Origin: a bacterium
GTDB lineage: Bacteria; Patescibacteriota; Saccharimonadia; Saccharimonadales; UBA4665
Reading direction: 5' to 3'
Length of the DNA: 64,000 nt
Assembly (NCBI GenBank): GCA_021810025.1
Contig: JAJZJS010000001.1
Coordinates: forward strand, 2,109-66,108
Shown here: positions 56,276-64,000 of the stretch, piece by piece
Position numbering within the stretch: the first letter of the stretch is position 1
How the letters are laid out: each line of letters opens with the position of its first letter
Program-made: the position numbers and the translations under genes
The notes under the pieces: model-generated
What the model saw: the letters and a program-made list of their open reading frames with translations, nothing else
Databases searched by the model: none
What the model was told of the DNA's origin: nothing

Positions 56276-57349
56276 ATGCTAAGCATTGGTATTATTGGCT
56301 TACCAAACGTTGGCAAATCAACCCTCTTTAATAGCTTAACAAAATCAGAGGCTCTCATAGCTAATTATCCGTTTGCCACAATTGGACCCAATGTTGGAAT
56401 AGTAAATGTGCCAGACTCTAGATTGATAAAGTTAGCTGAACTTTACGAAACAGAACAAATAACGCCATCTACAATTAAATTCATTGATATTGCCGGCTTA
56501 GTTAAGGGCGCTAATAAAGGAGAAGGATTGGGCAATCAATTTCTGTCAAATATTAGATCAACTGGGGCAATAATACAAGTCGTTCGATCTTTTAGCGATC
56601 AGAACGTAATTCATGTTAATAAAGAGGTTAATCCTAAAAACGACATAGATATAATAAATACAGAATTGATGTTGGCGGACTTAAGCAGTCTTTCTAAAAT
56701 TATTCCAAAGTACGAGAAAGAGGCTAAAGCCAATAAAAAGCTAGAGACAAAACTAACAACTTTAAGAAAAATATATGATAATCTCGATCATAATATTCCA
56801 GGTTGGAATATACCAGACCTAGACAATGAAGCCATCAAAGATCTAGATTTATTGACCCTAAAACCCATAATTTATGTATTTAACTTGGACGAGAATGAAC
56901 TTCAAGACGAAATCAAGAAAGCACAACTTCAAGAGCTTGTTGCCCCGAAGGAAGCAGTTTTTATTTGCGCAAAATTAGAAAATGAACTAAAAGAACTTGA
57001 TCCAAAAGATCAAGCTGAACTTCTCCATACTTATGGTCAAACTCAATCTGGACTTACAAAGCTTATTCACTCATCATATAAACTGCTTGGATTAACAAGC
57101 TATCTAACGGCCGGTAAAAAAGAGGTTAGATCGTGGACAATCAAGAAGGGATCAACGGCCCCAGAAGCAGCTGGAGTCATCCATAATGACTTCCAAAGAG
57201 GCTTTATTGCGGCTGAAATAGTAAGTTATTCAGACTTAATAGAATCTGGCTCGTGGAATAACGCCAAGTCTCAAGGCAAAGTTCGAACTGAAGGAAAAAC
57301 ATATATTATGCAAGAGGATGACGTCGTCGAGTTTCGCTTTAATGTATAG
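56276..57349 (+). CDS. ychF: Obg-like ATPase YchF
   Basis: The product has 357 residues with G1 GLPNVGKSTLFNSLT (7-21), DIAGLVKGANKGEGLGNQFL and the C-terminal TGS domain (SWTIKKGSTAPEAAGVIHNDFQRGFIAAE). The usual NKxD is replaced by NLDE, as expected for an ATP-specific member. It binds ribosomes. Its 3' end overlaps the convergent PH-domain gene by 11 bases. Confidence 0.95.
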   Translation: MLSIGIIGLPNVGKSTLFNSLTKSEALIANYPFATIGPNVGIVNVPDSRLIKLAELYETEQITPSTIKFIDIAGLVKGANKGEGLGNQFLSNIRSTGAIIQVVRSFSDQNVIHVNKEVNPKNDIDIINTELMLADLSSLSKIIPKYEKEAKANKKLETKLTTLRKIYDNLDHNIPGWNIPDLDNEAIKDLDLLTLKPIIYVFNLDENELQDEIKKAQLQELVAPKEAVFICAKLENELKELDPKDQAELLHTYGQTQSGLTKLIHSSYKLLGLTSYLTAGKKEVRSWTIKKGSTAPEAAGVIHNDFQRGFIAAEIVSYSDLIESGSWNNAKSQGKVRTEGKTYIMQEDDVVEFRFNV

Positions 57350-58163
57350 TTTGTGTTAATTCTTGAGAATTAAATCTGTTCTTTAAGATAGCAGGAAGCT
57401 TCGAATAAGCTACCATTAAAGTATTGAGGAGGATACCCTTAACCATAATTTGATCATCATTTGTGTTGAGATCAATTCTTCTATGAAATATCTCATCCTT
57501 ACCAGCTTGATATAATTCCGCTGAAGAAACACCGTTTATTAAGATTGAACTGTCATAATTATTACCATCTAATTGTTTAGGACTACTAAGATTATCATCA
57601 AATAGAGTTGAATCCTTTAGGTCGGGGTCAACAAATTTACTAGTTTGTACTTGATCGAGCTGTTTGCTAATAAGTTCTTGCTGAGTTTGTTGCGAAATTA
57701 AATATTGATTTAAACGATTATCTATCTGCTGAAGGTGCTCTTGTTGTGTATAAGAGTGATCATTCTGCTCAGCTTTAATCTCGGCCATTCTATTTTGGAC
57801 ATGACTAATTAGCTTTCTGAGACGTTCCTTGTTATAGCTTCTGAATTTAAGATCCTTCATACCAGTACTAATACCAATATGAGCATCTAGAAAACGATGA
57901 CCGTAGTCAATCTGAGTTATTGTATCAAATCTAACATCTTCAATAGCTAAGTATTTAAAGGGTTTCTTGTCTATTAAGAGGACTCTGATGTCGGTTGAAA
58001 CCAATAGAGCAAAACCACCGTCATACCAACCATTGACACATTCATAGATGATTTCATCGGGTAGAATAATATTGGCTAGTTCATAAGTTTCGGCACGATT
58101 CCAAGATTTGGTACTATATTTAATACGTGCTAACTGGTTTTGAATTTCTTTGTAGCCTACCAT
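57339..58163 (-). CDS. PH-domain (YokE-like) cytoplasmic protein
   Basis: The product has 274 residues. Residues about 15-130 resemble bacterial PH-like domains (FALLVSTDIRVLLIDKKP, FDTITQIDYGH), followed by a Gln-rich probable coiled coil (about 135-175) and a variable tail. AGGAGG stands before the ATG. Function unknown. Confidence 0.65.
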   Translation of the reverse strand: MVGYKEIQNQLARIKYSTKSWNRAETYELANIILPDEIIYECVNGWYDGGFALLVSTDIRVLLIDKKPFKYLAIEDVRFDTITQIDYGHRFLDAHIGISTGMKDLKFRSYNKERLRKLISHVQNRMAEIKAEQNDHSYTQQEHLQQIDNRLNQYLISQQTQQELISKQLDQVQTSKFVDPDLKDSTLFDDNLSSPKQLDGNNYDSSILINGVSSAELYQAGKDEIFHRRIDLNTNDDQIMVKGILLNTLMVAYSKLPAILKNRFNSQELTQTIH

Positions 58164-58314
58164 TACGTACCTCCTTCTCTACTTACACTTTATATTGTAG
58201 GCGTAGTTAATATTATTTGCAGTAATATTCATTACAATTCAAATGCAATAATTGTCACAACCAAAAAGAACAATCTTAATATATCTCAAAGAGCTATAAA
58301 TAAACTGATGAAAT

Positions 58315-59013
58315 TTGCAATTGGACAACTTAAGGCAATTAATAGATAATGTAGTTATGTTGACAAACTCCTCACAGTCAGCTGATTTGGTGGAGCTATT
58401 CGTCATGAGGGGAGTTAAACAAAAATTTAAAAAAGGTGAATATATTATTCGTCCAGGTGAATCTCCGCCCGGTATTTTCTACATAAAAAAAGGTTTAGTA
58501 AAAGCCTATGACATTACTCGTTATCAAGAGGAGAATCTGTTGATAATAAGAAAGGATGCTGAACTGTTTCCTATAATATGGGCCTTAACAGGGCAAGAAA
58601 GATCTGTTATTTACCAAACTCTCGAACCAACCATAACTTATCGAATCAGTCGAAAAACATTCTTAAATAATCTCCAAAATAACCCTTCAACCCTATCTTC
58701 TGTTTTAGATATGACAGTCGAAATGTATCGTCTTCATAGTGAGAGAATACTAAATCTTGAATATCGAACAGTACGAGAAAGATTAATATCATTTCTATTA
58801 ACTACTTCTGATCGATTTGGGATAAATAAAATTAAGAATCAAATTACTATTAATGTACCCCTACGACATCAAGATATAGCTAGTTCAATTAATTCTTCCC
58901 GAGAAACAACTAGCAGAGAGCTCTCGGCTCTCGAAAAGAAAGGCTTAATAAGTACTAGTCGTCAATTCATTACAATTAAAGATCTGAAGACTTTCAAGAA
59001 ATATGTAACGTAA
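58315..59013 (+). CDS. Crp/Fnr-family transcription regulator
   Basis: A cyclic-nucleotide-binding-type beta barrel (FKKGEYIIRPGESPPGIFYIKKGLVKAY) is followed by a helix-turn-helix (LRHQDIASSINSSRETTSRELSALEKKGLI). It lacks the Fnr cysteines. The frame opens at a TTG (58315, 232 residues); the ATG at 58357 gives 218 residues and is equally possible since no ribosome site is clear. The targets are unknown. Confidence 0.85.
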   Translation: MQLDNLRQLIDNVVMLTNSSQSADLVELFVMRGVKQKFKKGEYIIRPGESPPGIFYIKKGLVKAYDITRYQEENLLIIRKDAELFPIIWALTGQERSVIYQTLEPTITYRISRKTFLNNLQNNPSTLSSVLDMTVEMYRLHSERILNLEYRTVRERLISFLLTTSDRFGINKIKNQITINVPLRHQDIASSINSSRETTSRELSALEKKGLISTSRQFITIKDLKTFKKYVT

Positions 59014-59017
59014 TTAG

Positions 59018-59674
59018 CTATTTCCAGTGTAAGACAATATTGTCGATAACTTTAATTGCATCATCGGTTTTTAAAACATCTTTTTTGTCATAATAATGAT
59101 CAGTATTTATATAATCTTCAATTACACTTAGACAATATATCTCATCGGCATAGACATGCATCCAATCAACAACCTTAACGCTAGCTAAAGGGGTGGCAAC
59201 AATTAATTTTTCGATTGCAATCGGTTTTAAGAATTGATAAGCCATATCTAGTGCAAGAGTAGAATCAAAACCATCTCCAACCAAGATAATGTTCCTTCCT
59301 TTTAAGAGATCTTTGTTAATAGTTCCTCCAGATCCTACAATTTTATTGATCCGACTAATACTAGAAGTCTTGTTTTCCTCAATATAGCCTCGGTATTCTG
59401 AGCTTAACTCCTCTATGGCTCCAGCTGAATATTCATCGTTATAACTAAATGTTCCCTCACTATTGATTGCACCAATCGCTAAGGGTTCTCTGGGCAAACT
59501 AATTTCTTCAATAATTAAGAGGTTTAAAACACAATGAAGTTCACGAGCAATCTCCAGCCCAACACTTACCCCACCGTTATTCAAAGCAATAGCCGCACAA
59601 TTTTCGTATCTAAACTTAGGGTATAACATTTTCGCCAAAGATCTTCCGGCTTGAAGTCTACTAGAAAAATACAT
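59018..59674 (-). CDS. Phosphoribosyltransferase-like protein
   Basis: The product has 218 residues. The start FSSRLQAGRSLAKML and the NNGGVSVGLEIARELHC segment match the type I PRTase fold (as in the ComF or predicted-phosphoribosyltransferase group). The PRPP loop appears as ILVGDGFDSTLAL, with a glycine where the second acidic residue is expected, so catalysis is uncertain. Confidence 0.72.
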   Translation of the reverse strand: MYFSSRLQAGRSLAKMLYPKFRYENCAAIALNNGGVSVGLEIARELHCVLNLLIIEEISLPREPLAIGAINSEGTFSYNDEYSAGAIEELSSEYRGYIEENKTSSISRINKIVGSGGTINKDLLKGRNIILVGDGFDSTLALDMAYQFLKPIAIEKLIVATPLASVKVVDWMHVYADEIYCLSVIEDYINTDHYYDKKDVLKTDDAIKVIDNIVLHWK

Positions 59675-59708
59675 CTTAGCTTAATATTAAACTATTTAAA
59701 GGGATAGT

Positions 59709-60464
59709 TTAAATTGATTTTTTAAGTAAATAAAACCGCTCCCTATTCCCTTTTGATCCAGTAATGGCTGAATCGGCTTTATTAACTAAAATAAAATGTC
59801 GCTTTGCTTCGATTTCAAAGTTATTTAAGATTTGACGTCGTATCTTTTCATTCTTAATAATACCTTTGTGTTTTAGTCCAAGTTTGGTCGCTTCAAATTG
59901 AGGTTTTACCATAATTATAATATTGGTTTTAGCCCCTGCTAAATCGTATATTTTGGACATCATTTCTAAAATTGAGACAAACGATAAATCGACTAGTATT
60001 AAGTCTGGTTCAAATGATAGTTTTAGTCCACTTCCACTTGAGTCAAAGCTAGAGACATCCAAAATATCAGTTTTCTCATGTAATTCAATTCTTGGGTCAG
60101 AACGTAACTTTGGGTCTAATTGATCTTTGCCTAACTCAATTGCGATAACTTTCTTCCCACCATTGTATAACGCATAGTCCGTAAATCCGCCAGTACTACT
60201 TCCAATATCAAGAATTTTTAATCCTTTAAAATTTATACCGAATTTTGCTATCACAGAATCTAACTTGTAGGCTGCTCTGCTAACGAATTGAACTGTGTTT
60301 GAATTTATTTCGATCAAATCATGATCAAAAACTTTAAAACCTGGCTTCGTAATAATTTTCTTGTTTACACTAACTTGTGAGAGTTTAATTAAATTCTCTG
60401 CCCTAGAACGAGTTGGAACCAAGCCAAGTTCGACCATTCGTAAATCACATCTTTTACCGTCCAT
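59709..60464 (-). CDS. tlyA: TlyA-family rRNA 2'-O-methyltransferase
   Basis: The product has 251 residues: an N-terminal S4 RNA-binding domain (1-60, CDLRMVELGLVPTRSRAENLI) and an FtsJ-like SAM domain with LDIGSSTGGFTDYALYNGG. The family methylates 16S and/or 23S rRNA riboses. It starts seven bases after the efp stop. Confidence 0.92.
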   Translation of the reverse strand: MDGKRCDLRMVELGLVPTRSRAENLIKLSQVSVNKKIITKPGFKVFDHDLIEINSNTVQFVSRAAYKLDSVIAKFGINFKGLKILDIGSSTGGFTDYALYNGGKKVIAIELGKDQLDPKLRSDPRIELHEKTDILDVSSFDSSGSGLKLSFEPDLILVDLSFVSILEMMSKIYDLAGAKTNIIIMVKPQFEATKLGLKHKGIIKNEKIRRQILNNFEIEAKRHFILVNKADSAITGSKGNRERFYLLKKSI

Positions 60465-60470
60465 AAGAGA

Positions 60471-61031
60471 TTAAACTCTTTCTCGATAAGTACTATTACT
60501 AGTATCAACCGAAACTATATCACCCTCCTTAATAAAGGCCGGGACTTTAATGGTTAAACCAGTTTCTAGGGTAGCGTTCTTGGTAATAGCGGAACTCGTG
60601 TCGCCCTTTACCGCGTTTTCGGCATAAACAACTTTAAGGTTAATGTTTTTAGGAAGTTCAATATTAATCGGTTGAGACTTAAATAATTGTATAACAACCT
60701 TATCGCCCTCTATTAAGAAGTACTCTTTGTCGGAAATAATATCCTTAGTTAAACTAAATTGTTCAAATGTCTGATCGTTCATAAAATGATACTCGTTATG
60801 ATCTTTGTATAGAAATTGAACGTTCTGATATTCAATTTGAGCATCGTTTAATTGTTCATTGCCCTTGAAGGTCTTATCTAATACTTTATCATCGATTAGG
60901 CTTTTAATTCTAACATTAACTATTGAGCCGCCTCTTCCCATAACTTTTTGGGAATATTCAACAACCCGATATGGAGATCCCATATACTCAAAAACTGTCC
61001 CCTTTTTTAAATCAGTTATAGATAAAGCCAT
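60471..61031 (-). CDS. efp: Elongation factor P
   Basis: The product has 186 residues with the three EF-P domains. It relieves ribosomes stalled at polyproline. The tip of the loop that carries the modified Lys in E. coli reads VMGRGGS, with Arg33 at the tip. No epmA, epmB or earP is in the window. The C-terminal signature GDTSSAITKNATLETG is present. It starts ten bases after rpsR. Confidence 0.95.
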   Translation of the reverse strand: MALSITDLKKGTVFEYMGSPYRVVEYSQKVMGRGGSIVNVRIKSLIDDKVLDKTFKGNEQLNDAQIEYQNVQFLYKDHNEYHFMNDQTFEQFSLTKDIISDKEYFLIEGDKVVIQLFKSQPINIELPKNINLKVVYAENAVKGDTSSAITKNATLETGLTIKVPAFIKEGDIVSVDTSNSTYRERV

Positions 61032-61040
61032 AGATCTATT

Positions 61041-61241
61041 CTAACTAGCAATAAAAGGTAATAAAGCAATATGTCGAGCTCTTTTAATAGCAACGCTTAA
61101 ATGACGTTGCTGAGTTTCACTCAAACCAGTTTTCTTACGATTCTCAATTTGTCCATAAACATTGATATAACGCTGCAAATTCTTGAAATCCTTATAGTCG
61201 AAATATGCAACTTCTGATCTGTTCTTAAAAATTTTAGCCAT
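61041..61241 (-). CDS. rpsR: 30S ribosomal protein S18
   Basis: The product has 66 residues with [20 protein letters not shown] and [29 protein letters not shown], the S18 signature. The order rpsF-ssb-rpsR is the common bacterial arrangement. AAAGGAA serves as ribosome site. Confidence 0.96.
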   Translation of the reverse strand: MAKIFKNRSEVAYFDYKDFKNLQRYINVYGQIENRKKTGLSETQQRHLSVAIKRARHIALLPFIAS

Positions 61242-61258
61242 TGTTAATTCCTTTCTTA

Positions 61259-61741
61259 TTAAAACGGTATGTCGTCTAGATTAATTGGTTCATCATCAAT
61301 ATCGTCAACTACAACATCCTTGGTCTTCTTTGTACTTTTTTTAGCAACTTTCGTTGCTTCTTTCGAATCTTCTTCGTCGTCTCTGCCTGCATCAGATCCA
61401 GCTTGAGACCCCCTACTGTCTAGGAACGTTACGTCGCTTGCCAATACTTCAACCTTGGTTCTCTTTTGTCCTTCTTGTTCCCAACTTCTACTTTGAAGAC
61501 GCCCCTGAACTAAGCAGCGACTTCCCTTAAATAGATACTGGGACACTCTTTCGGCTAATGGGCCCCAAGCAACTATATCTACATAGTCTGTTACTTCTTG
61601 CCACTCTCCAGCTTGATCTTTATAGCTTCGATTTAAAGCTAAACTAAAACTTACGACCGTTTGACCATTTGGAGTCTCTCTTAAATCTGGGTCTCTGGTT
61701 AAGTTACCCATTAATGTAACTTGATTTAAACTTCTTGCCAT
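61259..61741 (-). CDS. ssb: Single-stranded DNA-binding protein
   Basis: The product has 160 residues. The OB fold (1-108) begins [20 protein letters not shown] and contains [10 protein letters not shown] and [14 protein letters not shown]. An acidic, Lys-rich tail ends in DDIPF, the motif that recruits partner proteins. It lies between rpsF and rpsR. Confidence 0.96.
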   Translation of the reverse strand: MARSLNQVTLMGNLTRDPDLRETPNGQTVVSFSLALNRSYKDQAGEWQEVTDYVDIVAWGPLAERVSQYLFKGSRCLVQGRLQSRSWEQEGQKRTKVEVLASDVTFLDSRGSQAGSDAGRDDEEDSKEATKVAKKSTKKTKDVVVDDIDDEPINLDDIPF

Positions 61742-61832
61742 CTTATTTTCTCCCTATAGACTTAACACTTTGGTTTATTAATATTTTTACTTAATACCAT
61801 CTGGAATTTTAAGTCAATTAATTTAATCTAAA

Positions 61833-62213
61833 TTAAACTTTCCCTTCTTGATTCGTTTCTTCGCTGTCTTTATTGAGTTTGTTCTTCTCGTCTTTAATCT
61901 TTCTTTCGGCTTCAGCTTTAGCGATTGCCTTAAAGTCTGGCCTAGAGATTAAAAAGCGAATAATTTCATTGGTAATATTCAGGGTAGTTTCAATATTCTT
62001 AACCTTATCTGGAGCAATTTCAACTAGATAAAAAACGTAAATAGCTGAATCGTGTTTTTTAATAGTATAGGCAAGCTTCTTCTTTCCCCAGTTATCCGAA
62101 CTAACAATCTTACCGCCGTTCTCTTTTATTATCTTTTTAAATCGATCTTCGCCCTTGCTTAAATCAACCTCTAGTCCAGGATCAAACAAAACGGCAATTT
62201 CATATTTATTCAT
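61833..62213 (-). CDS. rpsF: 30S ribosomal protein S6
   Basis: The product has 126 residues with YEIAVLFDPGL, the IKENGGKIVSSDNWGKKKLAYTIKKHDSAIYVFY core and a Lys/Glu-rich tail. It is the first gene of the rpsF-ssb-rpsR-efp-tlyA run, with AAGGAAGGAA before its ATG. Confidence 0.96.
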   Translation of the reverse strand: MNKYEIAVLFDPGLEVDLSKGEDRFKKIIKENGGKIVSSDNWGKKKLAYTIKKHDSAIYVFYLVEIAPDKVKNIETTLNITNEIIRFLISRPDFKAIAKAEAERKIKDEKNKLNKDSEETNQEGKV

Positions 62214-62235
62214 TCTTTATTCCTTCCTTTGGATT

Positions 62236-62333
62236 CTCTGAATCACTTTCAGAGTCAGCCTATACACTCTAGTAGTTATAAGCTGAAGTTAATATTGTAG
62301 TCTTATTCTAAACTATAAACTGAATTGAGTCAA
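62236..62333 (-). promoter_or_regulatory. rpsF promoter and leader hairpin
   Basis: On the minus strand TTGACT (62333-62328) and TAGAAT (62310-62305) are 17 bp apart. The leader holds a 7-bp hairpin CTCTGAA/TTCAGAG (62236-62254), a possible S6:S18 binding site, though the diagnostic CCG bulge was not verified. The -35 overlaps the end of ftsK. Confidence 0.6.
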
Positions 62334-64000
62334 TATCCAGGATTGTCATCAATTAACTCTTCGTTCGCATCATCGTCATCTAGTGGCTTTACGTTAAAAA
62401 CTTCGTCCGTCGAAGAGACTAAGACATCTCTTGGACGAGAACCTTGAGCAGAGCTAATGATTCCCTGCTCCTCCATGGTTTCAATTAAACGGGCAGCTCT
62501 TCCATAACCAATTCTCAGTCTTCGTTGCAGAAGACTCGTACTAGCTTTTTGATTATCAATGACTACCTTAACTGCATCTTTAAAAAGAGAGTCATCTCCG
62601 CCCATGTCATTAAAATCTCCACCAGAACTAAAGCCATTCTTTCCGCCTATTTGAACTGGTTGGGACACAACCTCATCATCATATTCTGGAGGTCTTTGAG
62701 ATCTAATGAAATCAGTAACTTTAGTAGCTTCATTATTATCAATAAAAGCGGCTTGAATTCTCTTTGGTTTGGGCATATCGGAATTAGTAAAAAGCATGTC
62801 TCCTTGACCCAATAACTTCTCGGCCCCAATTTGATCAATAATTGTCCGTGAATCGACCTGAGAAGCCACCGTAAATGCAATTCTGGCAGGAACGTTAGCC
62901 TTAATTAAGCCCGTGATAACGTCGACAGAAGGACGCTGAGTAGCTAATACTAAATGAATACCAGCGGCTCGGGCTTTTTGGGCCAATCGAACCACCAAAG
63001 CCTCAACATCACGAGCAGCCATCATCATTAAGTCTGCTAATTCATCAATGATTATAACAATGTAAGGCATTCCTTGCGTTTCGTTTTGAGAGTTATATTC
63101 AACTATATTTCGTTTCCCGACTTCGGCCATTGTCTTTAAGCGTCGATTCATTTCAGCCACAGCCCACTTTAATGCGCTTATACATTTCTCAGGTTCATTA
63201 ATAACTGGCGCTAAAAGATGAGGCAAATCATTATAAACGCCCATTTCAACCTGCTTAGGGTCAACTAATATCAGCTTCATGTCAGACGGAGAATTACGAT
63301 ATAGTAAGCTAGTTAAAAGCGTGTTGATCATTACAGATTTACCAGAGCCAGTCTGTCCGGCGATTAATAAGTGTGGCATTGCCGCCAAATCAGCAACTAC
63401 TGGTTTGCCGGATATGTCTTTACCAATTGTAAAACTTAAGGGTTTATCTGATTCAGACCATTCTTTAGAAGTTAAAATACTACTAATTCTAACCGTTGCT
63501 GCTTTAACATTTGGAACTTCAATTCCTACTGCTCTTTTTCCTGGTATAGGCGCTTCCATTCGGATAGAATGAGCGGCAAGGTCTAAAGCTAAATTATTTT
63601 CAAGAGCGGTTATCTTCGTTAATTTAACATTTGCCGGTGGTTTTAATGTATATTGAGTAACCCTAGGACCAATATTTGCTCCTTCCATTTCTACATTAAT
63701 TTTAAAATTAGAAAAAGTATCATGAATGATTCGAGCATTACTATTAACGTCTCCTGCATCAGCTCGGTCTTGTTTTTGATTCAATAAGCCAATAGATGGA
63801 AACTTCCAGTCAGGATCATTGGCCGTAGTTAAAGCCAGATGATTCTCTGCTTTCGTTAAATTTTGAGCTGAATTCTTAAACGAACTAAGCTTAGTACTAA
63901 GATTAGAATCTGCTTCTTGAGCTTTATTATGATGCTCAACTGGAACTCCTTCATTTAGTTTAAACCCAGCCTGAGAAGATCTGGCTTGAAGCTCTTCTAG
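62330..64000 (-). CDS. ftsK: DNA translocase FtsK/SpoIIIE, 5' end outside the window
   Basis: The frame is open to the window edge: 556 codons, with the 72 codons before the TTG at 63784 in frame and containing DWKFPSIGLL, typical of the segment before the motor. The motor shows GQTGSGKS, LILVDPKQVEMGVYNDLPHLL and IIIDELADLMM. The C-terminal gamma domain (SLLQRRLRIGYGRAARLIETMEEQGI) reads the polar KOPS sequences. It moves chromosomes through the division septum. The membrane part lies beyond the window. Confidence 0.95.
   Translation of the reverse strand, partial: LEELQARSSQAGFKLNEGVPVEHHNKAQEADSNLSTKLSSFKNSAQNLTKAENHLALTTANDPDWKFPSIGLLNQKQDRADAGDVNSNARIIHDTFSNFKINVEMEGANIGPRVTQYTLKPPANVKLTKITALENNLALDLAAHSIRMEAPIPGKRAVGIEVPNVKAATVRISSILTSKEWSESDKPLSFTIGKDISGKPVVADLAAMPHLLIAGQTGSGKSVMINTLLTSLLYRNSPSDMKLILVDPKQVEMGVYNDLPHLLAPVINEPEKCISALKWAVAEMNRRLKTMAEVGKRNIVEYNSQNETQGMPYIVIIIDELADLMMMAARDVEALVVRLAQKARAAGIHLVLATQRPSVDVITGLIKANVPARIAFTVASQVDSRTIIDQIGAEKLLGQGDMLFTNSDMPKPKRIQAAFIDNNEATKVTDFIRSQRPPEYDDEVVSQPVQIGGKNGFSSGGDFNDMGGDDSLFKDAVKVVIDNQKASTSLLQRRLRIGYGRAARLIETMEEQGIISSAQGSRPRDVLVSSTDEVFNVKPLDDDDANEELIDDNPGY

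Noticed and set aside
58140-58349. 69-codon frame before the Crp/Fnr gene
   Set aside because: No family features, and its ends overlap two better genes.

Overview
The window is a 64-kb piece of an AT-rich genome from the candidate phylum Saccharibacteria (TM7), in the Candidate Phyla Radiation. The 16S rRNA gene (complement of 4752-6222) contains stretches that match, as I remember them, the TM7-specific primers 580F and 1177R. Other signs agree: standard genetic code, a single gyrase, a ThrRS without a TGS domain, a single-domain asparaginase, a Gram-positive-style envelope (LytR-CpsA-Psr protein, LPxTG-type protein) and a large type IV pilus locus.

Layout. 1-4 kb: a truncated repeat-rich surface protein of tail-fibre type and a small membrane protein. 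4.3-6.4 kb: tRNA-Ala and tRNA-Ile, then a solitary 16S gene on the opposite strand with its own promoter and processing stem; no 23S or 5S follows. 6.4-17 kb: gyrA/gyrB, an LPNTG surface protein, and an operon for a VirD4/TraG-like ATPase behind a structured leader. 17.2-19 kb: infC-rpmI-rplT with an attenuator-like leader and an AUA start on infC, then rnpB. 19-30 kb: a pterin-dehydratase/RNase HI fusion, an LCP protein with a structured leader, M50 protease, L28, miaA-thrS behind a terminator, a candidate small RNA, an NrdR-like protein and a membrane glycosyltransferase. 30-34.3 kb: a tRNA cluster, an orphan AbrB-type protein, a parvulin, and a decayed mobile region next to tRNA-Arg that carries a serine-recombinase remnant fused to a copied ndk fragment.

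34.3-54.5 kb: ndk and a Xer recombinase, then a nearly complete type IV pilus system: pilD, a pilin, pilC, pilT, four minor pilin-like genes, two tandem copies of a small-plus-large secreted-protein cassette, then pilB, a small membrane protein, pilO, pilN and pilM. The two large proteins share about 1.36 kb of almost identical DNA in their 3' halves, while their 5' halves differ. 54.5-64 kb: a glycosyltransferase and polysaccharide deacetylase pair, ychF, a Crp/Fnr regulator, a phosphoribosyltransferase-like protein, tlyA, efp, the rpsF-ssb-rpsR operon and the 5'-truncated ftsK.

Taken together, the genes describe an episymbiont-like surface: pili, secreted adhesin-like proteins and cell-wall-linked proteins, beside core translation and DNA-topology genes. 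The most notable points are the AUA start of infC, the duplicated and apparently homogenised pilus-linked cassette, the PCD-RNase H fusion, several structured 5' leaders and a candidate ncRNA, and a recurring promoter layout (-10 box six to eight bases before ATG) that implies leaderless mRNAs. All calls come from reading the sequence; no searches or folding programs were run.
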